From: Tenacibaculum sp. M341
GTDB lineage: Bacteria > Bacteroidota > Bacteroidia > Flavobacteriales > Flavobacteriaceae
DNA: 64,000 bases
Direction of reading: 5' to 3'
Assembly: GCF_004337695.1 (NCBI RefSeq)
Contig: NZ_SJXJ01000005.1
Coordinates: 212,749-276,748 of the forward strand
The notes beneath the pieces were generated by a model. The model had not been told where the DNA came from and did not search any database. It saw nothing but the letters and a program-made list of their open reading frames with translations. Below are positions 17,092 through 26,033 of the stretch, piece by piece; within the stretch, counting starts at the first letter, position 1; each line of letters begins with the position of its first letter. Both the position numbers and the translations under genes were made by a program.

Positions 17092-18336
17092 ATGTTTAAA
17101 TTTATATTTGATTCAGATACGTGGCAAGAAATTTACGGAGGTATTCGTAAAAATAAGGTCAGAACAATAATTACCATCATAGGGGTACTTTGGGGAATCT
17201 TTTTATTAGTAGTTCTTTTAGGTGCAGCAAGGGGGATGGAGAATAATTTTAAAACTCTTTTTGGTGACTTTGCTACAAATAGTTTAGCAGTTTGGACAGA
17301 GAGAACAGATACTCCATTCAAAGGATTTCAAAAAGGAAGAAGAATCCAGTTAAAATCTAGAGATATTGAGATTTTAAAAGAAGAATTTAAAGATCAGTTA
17401 CAATACATAGCACCAAGATGTCAAACATCTAGCCAAATATTAAATGGCTTTAAATATGGAGATTTTCAAATAAGTGGAGATTACCCTGTGTTAGATAAAG
17501 TGCAAAAAAAGAATTTGATTTATGGACGTTTTTTAAACAAGAATGACATCAAAAATAGATCGAAAGTAGTGGTAATTGAAGAAGAAATTTGTAAGCAATT
17601 ATTTGAGAAAGATGAAAATCCTGTAAATCAGTATGTAATTATAAACAATGTAAACTATAAAGTTGTTGGAGTTTATAAATCAGGAGCAATTGATTTTGAT
17701 GGAGAAGCAGCCTACATTCCTTTTACTACTTTTCAGCAAGTTTATAATAGAGGAAATAGTATAGATTGGATGTTGGTAACTGTTTTTCAAGGAGTAGATA
17801 TCAGTCAATTTGAAAAAGATTTACAATTAACATTGAAAAACCTTCATAAAGTTCATCCAAAAGATAGCAAAGCAATTGGAGGAGTTAATCTAGCAAAACA
17901 AATAGGTAGGTTTACGGGTTTTTTAACAGGAATGCAATTTTTAACTTGGTTTGTAGGTATTGCAACCTTAATAGCAGGAGTTTTTGCAATTGGTAATATT
18001 TTATTAATAACGGTAAAAGAACGCACCAAAGAAATTGGAATTAGAAGAGCTTTAGGAGCAACACCAAGAGAAATAAGGCAACAGGTAATTTTAGAATCTA
18101 TTTTTTTAACAACCATAGCAGGAATGCTAGGAATAGTATTCGGTGGTTTTGTGTTGTATATAATGGATTCTACCATAGGTTCAGGACCAGATCCAACACT
18201 TTTAAATCCTACAGTAAACATTCCTATTATTTTAATAGCATTTACTATTCTAATTATTTTAGGAACCGCAATTGGACTAATACCAGCTTATATGGCAACA
18301 TTAGTAAAACCAATTGAAGCATTAAGAGAAGAATAA
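17092..18336 (+). CDS. ABC transporter permease (MacB/FtsX type) 2
   Basis: A 414-residue paralogue of the preceding permease. The topology is the same: an N-terminal helix (about 25-45), a periplasmic domain, and an FtsX domain with ITVKERTKEIGIRRALGATP followed by two more helices. The pair gives a two-permease exporter. The periplasmic domains differ clearly between the two, which fits a heterodimer with one shared adaptor. Thirty-three bases separate it from the adaptor gene. Confidence 0.92.
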   Translation: MFKFIFDSDTWQEIYGGIRKNKVRTIITIIGVLWGIFLLVVLLGAARGMENNFKTLFGDFATNSLAVWTERTDTPFKGFQKGRRIQLKSRDIEILKEEFKDQLQYIAPRCQTSSQILNGFKYGDFQISGDYPVLDKVQKKNLIYGRFLNKNDIKNRSKVVVIEEEICKQLFEKDENPVNQYVIINNVNYKVVGVYKSGAIDFDGEAAYIPFTTFQQVYNRGNSIDWMLVTVFQGVDISQFEKDLQLTLKNLHKVHPKDSKAIGGVNLAKQIGRFTGFLTGMQFLTWFVGIATLIAGVFAIGNILLITVKERTKEIGIRRALGATPREIRQQVILESIFLTTIAGMLGIVFGGFVLYIMDSTIGSGPDPTLLNPTVNIPIILIAFTILIILGTAIGLIPAYMATLVKPIEALREE

Positions 18337-18369
18337 ACAAAAACATAATCAGACTTATAAACAAAAACA

Positions 18370-19488
18370 ATGAGTAAAAGAGCAAAAGTTATATTAATTA
18401 TAGTACTATTATTATTCGCCGCAGTATTAGTTTGGCTCGCGAAAAAGAATAAAAAGAATATTGTTGAATTTGAAACTGAAACACCTTTTAAAACAACAAT
18501 TGTAAAGAAAACGGTAGCTACTGGTAAGGTAATCCCTTTAGAAGAAGTTCAAATTAAGCCTCAAATAGCGGGTATTGTAGATAAAGTTGTAGCAGAAGAA
18601 GGGCAAATAGTAAAAGCGGGTGATTTAATAGCAACTGTTAGAGTTGTACCTAATGTAGAAGCATTAAATTCAGCTAATAATGAAATAAAAAATGCAAAGT
18701 TAGCATTTGATAATGCTAAAGTTCAGTTTGAGCGTAATAAGAGTTTATTTGAGAAAGGTGTAATTGCAAGGCAAGAGTTTGAAAATTCTGAATTGAATTA
18801 CAACAATGCGAATCAACGTTTATCTAATGCTAGATCAAACATGGATATTGTAAAAAGAGGAACGACTGCTGGTTTAGGTAGTGCTGCAAATACTAATATT
18901 AGAGCAACTTCTTCAGGTATGATTGTAGAAATTCCTATTAAAAAAGGAGCTCAAGTAATTCAAAGTAATAGTTTTAACGATGGAACTACAATTGCTACTA
19001 TTGCAGATATGAGTAAAATGATTTTTGAAGGAAAAGTAGACGAGTCTGAAGTAGGTAAATTAATAAAAGGAACAGAATTACAGGTTTCTTTAGGAGCTAT
19101 TGAGAATAAAAAGTTTCCTGCAAAATTAAACTTCATAGCACCAAAAGGTACAGAAGAAGGAGGAGCTGTTCAATTTAAAATAAAAGCTGATGTAACTTTA
19201 GATAAAAACTATTTTATTAGAGCTGGTTATTCAGCAAACGCAGATATAGTATTAGAAGAGAAAGATAGTATATTGGCTATTAAAGAAGCATTATTACGTT
19301 TTAATAAGAAAACAGAAAAGCCTTATGTAGAAGTTAAGACAGGTGAAGGTAAGTTTGAGAAGAAAGAACTAGAGTTAGGAATTTCTGATGGAGTGAATAT
19401 TGAAATCATTTCAGGGGTTACTAAAGACGATGAAATCAAGATTTGGAACAAGGCTTCTAAAGACGAAAAGAAGAAAGATGAAGATTAA
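18370..19488 (+). CDS. HlyD/MacA-type periplasmic adaptor subunit
   Basis: A 372-residue membrane-fusion protein. It has an N-terminal membrane helix (about 5-24), a biotinyl-lipoyl-like half-motif (QIKPQIAGIVDKVVAEEGQI, about 61-80), a coiled-coil hairpin (about 100-160), the second lipoyl half (RATSSGMIVEIPIKKGAQV) and beta-barrel domains. It would link the ABC permeases to an outer-membrane TolC-like channel encoded elsewhere. The C-terminus is a charged KDEKKKDED tail. It ends the operon with a strong terminator. Confidence 0.92.
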   Translation: MSKRAKVILIIVLLLFAAVLVWLAKKNKKNIVEFETETPFKTTIVKKTVATGKVIPLEEVQIKPQIAGIVDKVVAEEGQIVKAGDLIATVRVVPNVEALNSANNEIKNAKLAFDNAKVQFERNKSLFEKGVIARQEFENSELNYNNANQRLSNARSNMDIVKRGTTAGLGSAANTNIRATSSGMIVEIPIKKGAQVIQSNSFNDGTTIATIADMSKMIFEGKVDESEVGKLIKGTELQVSLGAIENKKFPAKLNFIAPKGTEEGGAVQFKIKADVTLDKNYFIRAGYSANADIVLEEKDSILAIKEALLRFNKKTEKPYVEVKTGEGKFEKKELELGISDGVNIEIISGVTKDDEIKIWNKASKDEKKKDED

Positions 19489-19513
19489 TGGTAATTAACA
19501 TACGTTAATATTG

Positions 19514-19544
19514 AAAAGAAGCTCATTTTGAGCTTCTTTTTTTG
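19514..19544 (+). terminator. Rho-independent terminator of the ABC exporter operon
   Basis: AAAGAAGCTCA and TGAGCTTCTTT arms with a three-base loop are followed by a T-run, 25 bases after the adaptor stop codon. Confidence 0.9.
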
Positions 19545-19635
19545 TGCTTAAGTAGTTCGTCGTTATTAACTTATATTTTACCGTTTTGCAAGATATAACG
19601 GGCTTTTTCCTGTGTAATTAACTGATAAAGAGGTT

Positions 19636-19643
19636 TATATTTG
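19636..19643 (+). promoter_or_regulatory. Bacteroidota-type -7 element (TATATTTG)
   Basis: TATATTTG matches the TANNTTTG consensus of the Bacteroidota housekeeping sigma factor exactly, 35 bases before the ATG of the T9SS-secreted gene. A clear -33 TTTG is not evident at the expected spacing. Confidence 0.6.
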
Positions 19644-19677
19644 TAGCTGTTAATGTTGAACCCCAAAATCAATTATT

Positions 19678-22257
19678 ATGAAACATATCTACACTGGTAT
19701 AAAAAAATCTTTTTTAACATTTGTTTTATTAATTATCACAGCAAGCGTTTTTGCACAAGAACCTTTCAATTGTCAAACAAAAGCATATTTATTCCAAAGG
19801 AATGATGTATATGCTCAAAACTTAGCATCAGGTAGTGCAAGTTTAGACGGAATAGACTTAGATCCAGCAAACATCAATGGTGTTGGATATAATAACAAAG
19901 ACGGTTATATCTGGGGATCGTTAAAATCACCTTCTAATACAATCATAAGAGTTGGTAACAATTATGAAGTTACAACTTACACTATAGCAAATGCACCTTT
20001 TTCATATGTAGGAGATGTCGATCCAAACGGTATCTATCATTTAAAAAATGGTAGTTCATCATTTTATATGATAGATTTAGATCCAGACTCACCTAATTAC
20101 TTAACAAATATAGGATCAAGAACACTTTCACAAGCAATAACTAACCATGACTGGGCATTTAATGCTGCAGATGGAATGTTATACACCGTTGAAAAGCATT
20201 CTAACGTTCTTTTTAGAATAGATTCAAGTACAGGAAATGTAACGGCTTTGGGAGAGGTTCCTATTTTAGCAGGATTATCTTATACTTATGGAGCAGTTTA
20301 TTTTGATGTAGATGGTAACTTTTACATTTCAGCAAATCAAACAGGAACAGTATATATAGTATACGGAGTTCAAAATATTACACCTGGAGGAAGCATGACT
20401 TCTAACTTATTTGCATATGGACCATCAAGTAGTAGTAATGATGGAGCAAGATGTCCTACAGCTCCAGTACCACAAGAAGACTGTACAAATGGTGTAGATG
20501 ATGATGGAGATGGATTAGTTGATTGTGATGATCCTTCATGTTCAGGGGTTGCTGCTTGTCCAACATTAAGATCAACTTCTAGTGGTAATGACGGAGGTTT
20601 AGAAAGTAACAATAGATTATCTCAACAAATCAGCAAAAGAAACATTAACAGAATACGTACAAACCACAAGTTTGATAAAGCTTTAGCGAAGAGAGTACCA
20701 ACCGATAGAATGTTCCAGCAAAAATCATTCGGAAACATTACATTATGGGATTTTATTCCAGTAGATATTTTAAATGCTGAAGTAATTGAAAGTACTCCAG
20801 AAGATTTAAAAGATATTACAAACGCAGTAGATGTAGTTTCGGTAGATTATTTACAGAATGGAGATAATAGAGGTACTTTATTAGCATTAAAAACTGAAGG
20901 AAAAGTATATGAACATACAAAACATATTTGTGATCGTTTTTCAGGAGCAGAAATCTTATCAGTATCTGATGTAGAAATCAATGACGCTTTCTTTATCAAG
21001 TCAGTAGTAAAACATCCTGATGGAGCATTAGAGTTTGTATTAAGTTTTTCTGTTAGACCTACAGATGACGATAGTTCATTCATAGTAGAATCTCACTGGA
21101 ATTTAGATAAATATTCAGAAGGAACTTTTTATAACTTCCAAATCTGGGCTAGCTCAATAGATGATTTATATTCAATAGGAAAAGAAGTATTAGGCTTAGC
21201 AGCAGTACAAAAAGAAATTACTGAATACAAGAATTCTGAGGCACCTGCTATATATGTAAAGAAAGCTAGTTACAACGATGGTAAAATGAACTTAACAATT
21301 GTAAATTCATCAAAGCCTACAAGTGTTTTCTTAGAAGGTTATATGAGACCAACAGAAACAAGTGAAAGTGAAAAAATAACATACGATATTGATATCCCTA
21401 ACTACCTAAACGAGGTAACTGTTGAGACTGGTAAATTATACGACTTCGGTTTCAGAATAAATAACAGCATTAACACTACACCAGACGATTTATTTATCTC
21501 GGATGGTACTTGGGGAGTTGACTATAGTTCAGAGCCATATGTAAATAATTTTGAAGTAACTCAAAACGATATTTCATCAACAGAAGATATGTATGCTGTA
21601 GAACGTAACATCTCTTTCTCAACAGATAACAATCAAGATGTTTCAATTTACAGATCATTAACACCTAAGTTTGAAAAAGTAGATTTATCTGACTACAGTT
21701 CATTTGCTTTCAATGCTAAAGGAACAGGTCAATTAAAAGTAACATTAGTTAAAGAGAGTATCTCTTCTTGGGAAAACCAACCTACAGCTACGATTACTTT
21801 ATCTGAAACAGGGAAAGCATATACTATTAGCAAAGATGATTTCACTAATGGTTCGTCAACTGAAATAGAGTTAAACGATGTGAAAATGTTATTCTTTACG
21901 GCTTTAACGTCAGCAGACAAGAGTAGTACTAATAATAAAATAGAAATTGATGGAGTGTCTTTTATGAAAGGAGCTACAGCAGGTGTTGAAGATGAAACTC
22001 AAAACGAGAGTGGAGTAACAATTGTTCCTAATCCAATTCAAAGAAAAGCTACTTTTAATTTCGAATCTAAGTTTACGCAAGAGGTTGATTTTGAAGTGTA
22101 CGATTTATTATCAAACACAGTATATAGCCAAAAGATTAATGCCAGTCAAGGTAAGAATACTATCAACTTCGATAGAGGAACTTTATCATCAGGAATTTAC
22201 TTCTACAGAATAGGAAATAAAGAAGATGAGTTTAAAGGTAAGTTCATTATCAGATAA
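19678..22257 (+). CDS. Secreted protein with DUF6923-like N-terminus and T9SS sorting domain
   Basis: An 859-residue protein with a signal peptide (KKSFLTFVLLIITASVFAQ). The N-terminal part (about 28-255) resembles the beta-propeller-like DUF6923 (GVGYNNKDGYIWG, VGDVDPNGIYHLKNG). A Cys-bounded Asp-rich linker follows (DCTNGVDDDGDGLVDCDDPS, about 265-285), probably calcium-binding and reminiscent of MopE-like repeats. The middle half has no motif I know. The C-terminus (from about 785) is a type A sorting domain (TIVPNPIQRKATF, LSSGIYFYRI, KGKFIIR). It is therefore exported through the type IX system to the cell surface or medium. Confidence 0.88.
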   Translation: MKHIYTGIKKSFLTFVLLIITASVFAQEPFNCQTKAYLFQRNDVYAQNLASGSASLDGIDLDPANINGVGYNNKDGYIWGSLKSPSNTIIRVGNNYEVTTYTIANAPFSYVGDVDPNGIYHLKNGSSSFYMIDLDPDSPNYLTNIGSRTLSQAITNHDWAFNAADGMLYTVEKHSNVLFRIDSSTGNVTALGEVPILAGLSYTYGAVYFDVDGNFYISANQTGTVYIVYGVQNITPGGSMTSNLFAYGPSSSSNDGARCPTAPVPQEDCTNGVDDDGDGLVDCDDPSCSGVAACPTLRSTSSGNDGGLESNNRLSQQISKRNINRIRTNHKFDKALAKRVPTDRMFQQKSFGNITLWDFIPVDILNAEVIESTPEDLKDITNAVDVVSVDYLQNGDNRGTLLALKTEGKVYEHTKHICDRFSGAEILSVSDVEINDAFFIKSVVKHPDGALEFVLSFSVRPTDDDSSFIVESHWNLDKYSEGTFYNFQIWASSIDDLYSIGKEVLGLAAVQKEITEYKNSEAPAIYVKKASYNDGKMNLTIVNSSKPTSVFLEGYMRPTETSESEKITYDIDIPNYLNEVTVETGKLYDFGFRINNSINTTPDDLFISDGTWGVDYSSEPYVNNFEVTQNDISSTEDMYAVERNISFSTDNNQDVSIYRSLTPKFEKVDLSDYSSFAFNAKGTGQLKVTLVKESISSWENQPTATITLSETGKAYTISKDDFTNGSSTEIELNDVKMLFFTALTSADKSSTNNKIEIDGVSFMKGATAGVEDETQNESGVTIVPNPIQRKATFNFESKFTQEVDFEVYDLLSNTVYSQKINASQGKNTINFDRGTLSSGIYFYRIGNKEDEFKGKFIIR

Positions 22258-22278
22258 TATAGTATAGATAAATGTAAA

Positions 22279-22354
22279 AATAGTTTTTTTAGATTCAACG
22301 AGAAATATATACCGTTTATCGAATATAAATATCAAGTTATCTAAAAAAACTATT
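22279..22354. repeat. 16-bp perfect inverted repeat downstream of the T9SS gene
   Basis: The arms AATAGTTTTTTTAGAT (22279-22294) and ATCTAAAAAAACTATT (22339-22354) are exact complements with a 44-base loop. It starts 22 bases after the T9SS gene stop. The long loop and lack of a T-tract after the second arm make a simple terminator less likely. Confidence 0.7.
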
Positions 22355-22611
22355 CTTAATTGTTAATATATGATAATTTTATAACGGATATTACGTTTAT
22401 TAGTAGTTAACAAGTAATATTCTTAAACGTAGCCAGAGTAAATTTAATATTAAGCAATCTAAAATTATAATTAAGAATCAAAAAAAAATCCTATTTAAAA
22501 ATAGGTAAATGTCGTTCCTTTTCACAAAAGAGGAAATTACCCCGAATCTTATCAAAGCCCTTTATTACTTAAAAAACAGTAATAAAACAAATTATAATCC
22601 CTAGAGAGAGT

Positions 22612-22642
22612 AAAAAAGGAACTTTTTTAAAAGTTCCTTTTT
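22612..22642 (-). terminator. Rho-independent terminator of the hbd gene
   Basis: AAAAAGGAACTTTT and AAAAGTTCCTTTTT form a near-perfect stem with a two-base loop and T-runs on both sides. It lies 14 bases after the stop of the 3-hydroxyacyl-CoA dehydrogenase on the minus strand. Confidence 0.85.
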
Positions 22643-22655
22643 GTTTTTATGAAGT

Positions 22656-23543
22656 TTAGCTAAACATTTTAGCTACTTTTTCAGCTTTTCTACTTTCAGC
22701 ATAATCGTAGAAACCTTCACCAGATTTTACGCCTAATTTACCAGCAGTAACCATGTTTACTAGTAAAGGACATGGTGCGTATTTAGGGTTTTTAAATCCT
22801 TCATACATTACATTTAAAATAGATAAACATACATCTAATCCAATAAAATCAGCTAGCTGTAAAGGTCCCATTGGATGAGCCATACCTAATTTCATTACAG
22901 TATCTATTTCTTTAACACCAGCAACACCATTGTATAAAGTTTCAATAGATTCGTTTATCATAGGCATTAAAATTCTATTAGCAACAAATCCAGGATAGTC
23001 ATTAACTTCTACAGGAACTTTATTGATTTTCTCAGTTAAAGAAACAATAGCGTTATTTACTTCATCAGAAGTGTTGTAACCACGAATGATTTCAACGAGT
23101 TTCATAATCGGTACAGGATTCATGAAGTGCATACCAATTACTTTATCAGGTCTAGATGTTACTGCTGCTATTTGAGTAATTGAAATAGAAGAAGTGTTCG
23201 TTGCAAGAACAGTATTTTCGTTACAAACTTCATCTAATTCTTTAAAAATTTTAAGTTTTAAGTCAATATTCTCAGTTGCAGCTTCTACCACTAGTTCTGA
23301 TTGTTGAACTCCTTCTTTAATAGACGTAAAAGAAGTAATATTAGCTAGCGTATTTTCTTTGTCCTGAGTAGTTATTTTTTCTTTAGCTACCATTCTATCT
23401 AAATTTTTAGAAATAGTTGCTAAACCTCTATCAATAGCTTCTTGAGAAATATCAATTAGTTGAACATTGTAACCAAATTGTGCAAAAGTATGGGCAATAC
23501 CATTTCCCATAGTACCAGCACCAATTACTGCAATATTTTTCAT
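22656..23543 (-). CDS. hbd: 3-hydroxybutyryl-CoA dehydrogenase
   Basis: A 295-residue cytoplasmic NAD-dependent enzyme that interconverts 3-hydroxyacyl-CoA and acetoacyl-CoA. It has a Rossmann motif GAGTMGNGIAHTFAQFG at the N-terminus, NTSSISITQIA, the catalytic His in MHFMNPVPIMKLVEI (about 140) and the C-terminal domain signature ADFIGLDVC. I start it at ATG 23543 (MKNIAVIGAG). An upstream Met at 23588 would add 15 residues unlike the family and overlap the next gene. It lies 25 bases downstream of a Gfo/Idh/MocA oxidoreductase, so the two may be co-transcribed. Confidence 0.93.
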   Translation of the reverse strand: MKNIAVIGAGTMGNGIAHTFAQFGYNVQLIDISQEAIDRGLATISKNLDRMVAKEKITTQDKENTLANITSFTSIKEGVQQSELVVEAATENIDLKLKIFKELDEVCNENTVLATNTSSISITQIAAVTSRPDKVIGMHFMNPVPIMKLVEIIRGYNTSDEVNNAIVSLTEKINKVPVEVNDYPGFVANRILMPMINESIETLYNGVAGVKEIDTVMKLGMAHPMGPLQLADFIGLDVCLSILNVMYEGFKNPKYAPCPLLVNMVTAGKLGVKSGEGFYDYAESRKAEKVAKMFS

Positions 23544-23568
23544 GTAAAAAGTAAGTTTATAGTTATGT

Positions 23569-24534
23569 TTATTTAGAAAAACAATCAATTATTTGATGAG
23601 CAACGCGTAAAGCCTCAGTTCCTTGTGTTAAAGAAACAACTGGAGTTATGTTGTTGTGAATTGCATCTGCAAAAGAATCTAATTCATCTAAAATTGCATT
23701 GTTTTGGTGTATTTTTGGATTTTCAAAGTAGATTTGCTTTTTAATACCTTCTGCATTTTGCAAAATCATCGCAAAATCATCTGGTATTTCTGGAGCATCT
23801 TTCATTTTTACTACTTCTGATTTTTTCTCTAGAAAATCAACAGAAATATAGGCATCTTTCTGAAAAAAACGTGTTTTACGCATATTTTTCATTGAAATTC
23901 TACTAGACGTTAAATTGGCAACACATCCGTTTTCAAACTCTATTCGTGCATTAGCAATATCTGGAGTTTCAGAGATTACAGATACACCACTTGCTGAAAT
24001 ATTTTTAACTTTTGATTTTACAACAGATAAAATAATATCAATATCGTGAATCATTAAGTCTAACACTACTGGTACATCTGTTCCTCTAGGGTTAAATTCA
24101 GCTAAACGATGCGTTTCTATAAACATTGGTGTATCAATAATATCTTTAACAGCAATAAAAGCAGGATTGAAACGTTCTACATGACCAACCTGACCTCTCA
24201 CATGGTTTTGACTGGCTAATGTTTTAATAGCTTCAGCCTCTTGTATTGTATTTGTAATTGGCTTTTCTATAAAGATATGCTTCCCTTTTTCTATAGCTTG
24301 TTTAGCACAGTCAAAGTGAGATAGGGTAGGAGTAACTATGTCTACTACATCTACAGCATCTATTAAACTCTCTATAGAGTCAAATAAATGGTACCCGAAT
24401 TCTAAAGAAACTTTTTCGGAATTTTCCTTATTAGGATCATAAAATCCTACCAATTCATATTTTTCAGATTCTTGTAATAAACGAAGGTGAATTTTTCCTA
24501 AGTGCCCAGCACCCAATACTCCAGCTTTTAGCAT
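23569..24534 (-). CDS. Gfo/Idh/MocA-family oxidoreductase
   Basis: A 321-residue NAD(P)-dependent oxidoreductase. The N-terminal Rossmann fold has GVLGAGHLGKIHLRLL, and the family Lys-Pro motif is EKPIT (about 93). The C-terminal alpha/beta domain carries DLMIHDIDIIL (about 165), where His and Asp usually contact the substrate. Substrates in this family are sugars, inositols or biliverdin, and nothing here decides which. It precedes hbd on the same strand. It is divergent from pcm with about 120 bases between starts. Confidence 0.9.
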   Translation of the reverse strand: MLKAGVLGAGHLGKIHLRLLQESEKYELVGFYDPNKENSEKVSLEFGYHLFDSIESLIDAVDVVDIVTPTLSHFDCAKQAIEKGKHIFIEKPITNTIQEAEAIKTLASQNHVRGQVGHVERFNPAFIAVKDIIDTPMFIETHRLAEFNPRGTDVPVVLDLMIHDIDIILSVVKSKVKNISASGVSVISETPDIANARIEFENGCVANLTSSRISMKNMRKTRFFQKDAYISVDFLEKKSEVVKMKDAPEIPDDFAMILQNAEGIKKQIYFENPKIHQNNAILDELDSFADAIHNNITPVVSLTQGTEALRVAHQIIDCFSK

Positions 24535-24652
24535 AAATGTAAGTTATATTTGATTGCCTATTTTTATATAGTACTTGTTAACAAAGATACACTTTTATAG
24601 ATTTTTTTATTATATTAATTACTACTTTTATCATCTTCAAAAAATCAAATTA

Positions 24653-25294
24653 GTGAGAGATACTACCAAACATCAAGGACTTAGAAACCAACTGGCTACT
24701 GTTTTAATGAGTAAAGGAATTGTAGACGAAAAAGTGCTAAACGCAGTAAGGAAAATTCCGAGACACCTTTTTATTGACAGTAGTTTTGAAGATCATGCAT
24801 ATCAAAATAAAGCATTTCCAATAGCGGCTAACCAAACAATTTCTCATCCGTATACAGTTGCTTTTCAATCGCAAGTGCTTGAAATTGTTGAAGGTGAAAA
24901 AGTGTTAGAAATTGGCACAGGTTCTGGGTATCAAACAGCAGTGTTGTTAGAGTTAAAAGCTGAGGTTTTTACCATAGAAAGACAACATGAATTGTTTAAG
25001 AAAACTTCTTTGTTTTTACCTAGAATAGGCTATAGACCTAAACGTTTTATTTTTGGTGACGGTTATAAAGGACTACCTGAAGAAGCTCCTTTTGATAAAA
25101 TAATTGTTACTGCTGGTGCTCCTTTCATTCCTAAGGCACTATTAGGGCAAATTAAAGTAGGAGGAAAATTATTGATTCCTGTTGGAGACAAATCACAAGT
25201 TATGACTTTATTAATTCGTAAGTCATTGAAAGAGTTCGAAAAACACGAACTGGGTGATTTTAAATTTGTGCCAATGCTTCAAAAGAAGAATTAA
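24653..25294 (+). CDS. pcm: Protein-L-isoaspartate O-methyltransferase
   Basis: A 213-residue SAM-dependent repair enzyme that methylates isoaspartyl residues in damaged proteins. Motif I is VLEIGTGSGYQTAVL (about 79). The substrate-loop segment FPIAANQTISHPYTVAFQSQ is strongly conserved. I choose GTG at 24653 as start (VRDTTKHQGLRNQL), because the family begins M+DT-KHQGLR. The preceding in-frame stretch from 24575 is a low-complexity Tyr/Phe/Ile run. The stop lies two bases from the convergent membrane-protein gene. Confidence 0.92.
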   Translation: MRDTTKHQGLRNQLATVLMSKGIVDEKVLNAVRKIPRHLFIDSSFEDHAYQNKAFPIAANQTISHPYTVAFQSQVLEIVEGEKVLEIGTGSGYQTAVLLELKAEVFTIERQHELFKKTSLFLPRIGYRPKRFIFGDGYKGLPEEAPFDKIIVTAGAPFIPKALLGQIKVGGKLLIPVGDKSQVMTLLIRKSLKEFEKHELGDFKFVPMLQKKN

Positions 25295-25296
25295 AA

Positions 25297-25782
25297 CTAA
25301 GGGTTTATACGTTTATTGATTTCTTTACAGAGTCGAATTTTATCTTTTTTTGATAAAAGCATGTTTAAAGTAGTAGGGTGAATCCTTCCGTTTTTTAGTT
25401 TAATAATTAAACCAACATCATTAAAAAATAGTTTCTTAGTGGTGACAGATTTTATTGTGCTAATTTCTAAGGATTCATTTCTTCTACTAAGGTGTCTTCT
25501 AACTTCAAAGATTGAGAGTTTTCTTTTAGATAGCGAGCAAGCTTCTATTTTGTTGTTTTTTAAATAATTGTATGATACGAAGCCAAAAAAGAATGTTGGA
25601 ATTAAAAATAGACTATAAAAAAATAAATAAAAAAGTAAAGAATTAGGTTTGTCAAACCCTCTGTATGTTCCTTCAATAAAAAATATAGATAAGCATAAGA
25701 AAAATAGAAATAGAATACCAAAAAGTACTCCCATAGAGATTCTAGTTGCTTTATTTTGGTAAAAAACAATATCTTCTTTCAT
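25297..25782 (-). CDS. Membrane protein of unknown function (two helices, PH-like tail)
   Basis: I start this at ATG 25782 (MKEDIVFYQNKATRISM), giving 161 residues. Two transmembrane helices (about 17-38 and 52-72) are followed by a cytoplasmic basic domain with ISTIKSVTTKKLFFNDVG and VGLIIKLKNGRIHPTTL. That pattern resembles the bacterial PH-like (DUF304/YdbT-like) fold; this is inference. The longer frame from 25875 would cross the upstream terminator hairpin, so it is not used. It is convergent with pcm. Confidence 0.6.
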   Translation of the reverse strand: MKEDIVFYQNKATRISMGVLFGILFLFFLCLSIFFIEGTYRGFDKPNSLLFYLFFYSLFLIPTFFFGFVSYNYLKNNKIEACSLSKRKLSIFEVRRHLSRRNESLEISTIKSVTTKKLFFNDVGLIIKLKNGRIHPTTLNMLLSKKDKIRLCKEINKRINP

Positions 25783-25794
25783 AGCATCATAAAA

Positions 25795-25823
25795 AAATCC
25801 GCCTAAATTAAAAAGCGGATTTA
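25795..25823 (-). terminator. Rho-independent terminator of the small lipoprotein gene
   Basis: On the minus strand, AAATCCGC and GCGGATTT arms with an AT-rich 12-base loop are followed by a T-run, 27 bases after the stop of the 52-residue lipoprotein gene. Confidence 0.8.
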
Positions 25824-25849
25824 TTGAATTTGAATAAAAAAACAACCAA

Positions 25850-26008
25850 CTATTCAGCTGTTGCATCAGCAACAACCAATTCTTGTTGGTGTAATTGTTG
25901 AGTTTGCTTAGTTTCTTTGTTTGCTAAACCACAAGGAGCTGTGCTTCCGCAAGAAGTTAATCCTAAGAAACCAACTGTACAAATTGCAATAAATACTACT
26001 TTTTTCAT
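25850..26008 (-). CDS. Small lipoprotein, 52 residues
   Basis: The ATG at 26008 opens MKKVVFIAICTVGFLGLTSC, with a lipobox LTSC (Cys20). The mature part is CGSTAPCGLANKETKQ and a Gln/His-rich tail ending in VADATAE. It has an A-rich leader, a proper stop and its own terminator, so it is a real short gene that length filters miss. The mature peptide of 33 residues has a second Cys at position 26. The function is unknown; such peptides are common outer-membrane or periplasmic lipoproteins in Flavobacteriia. Confidence 0.75.
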   Translation of the reverse strand: MKKVVFIAICTVGFLGLTSCGSTAPCGLANKETKQTQQLHQQELVVADATAE

Positions 26009-26033
26009 GTTCTTTTTAATTTAGATGCTAAAT

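Larger units (their letters stand above)
22258..22655. other. Intergenic region rich in hairpins, no clear gene
   Basis: This 398-base region holds a 16-bp inverted repeat (22279-22354), a CCTATTT/AAATAGG hairpin (22490-22505), a TTTATTACT/AGTAATAAA hairpin (22561-22586) and a terminator (22612-22642). A 31-codon ATG frame starts at 22509 but has no ribosome site or known family. The density of stems suggests a structured RNA or a decayed element. Confidence 0.4.

Noticed and set aside
15160-19488. A TolC-like outer-membrane channel in the ABC exporter operon
   Set aside because: No such gene is present; only ATPase, two permeases and adaptor are encoded.
22509-22604. 31-codon ATG frame in the hairpin-rich intergenic region
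   Set aside because: No ribosome-binding site and its sequence overlaps stem-loops; no family recognised.
24575-24652. N-terminal extension of pcm from ATG 24575
   Set aside because: Low-complexity Tyr/Phe/Ile residues not found in the family; GTG 24653 matches the conserved family start.
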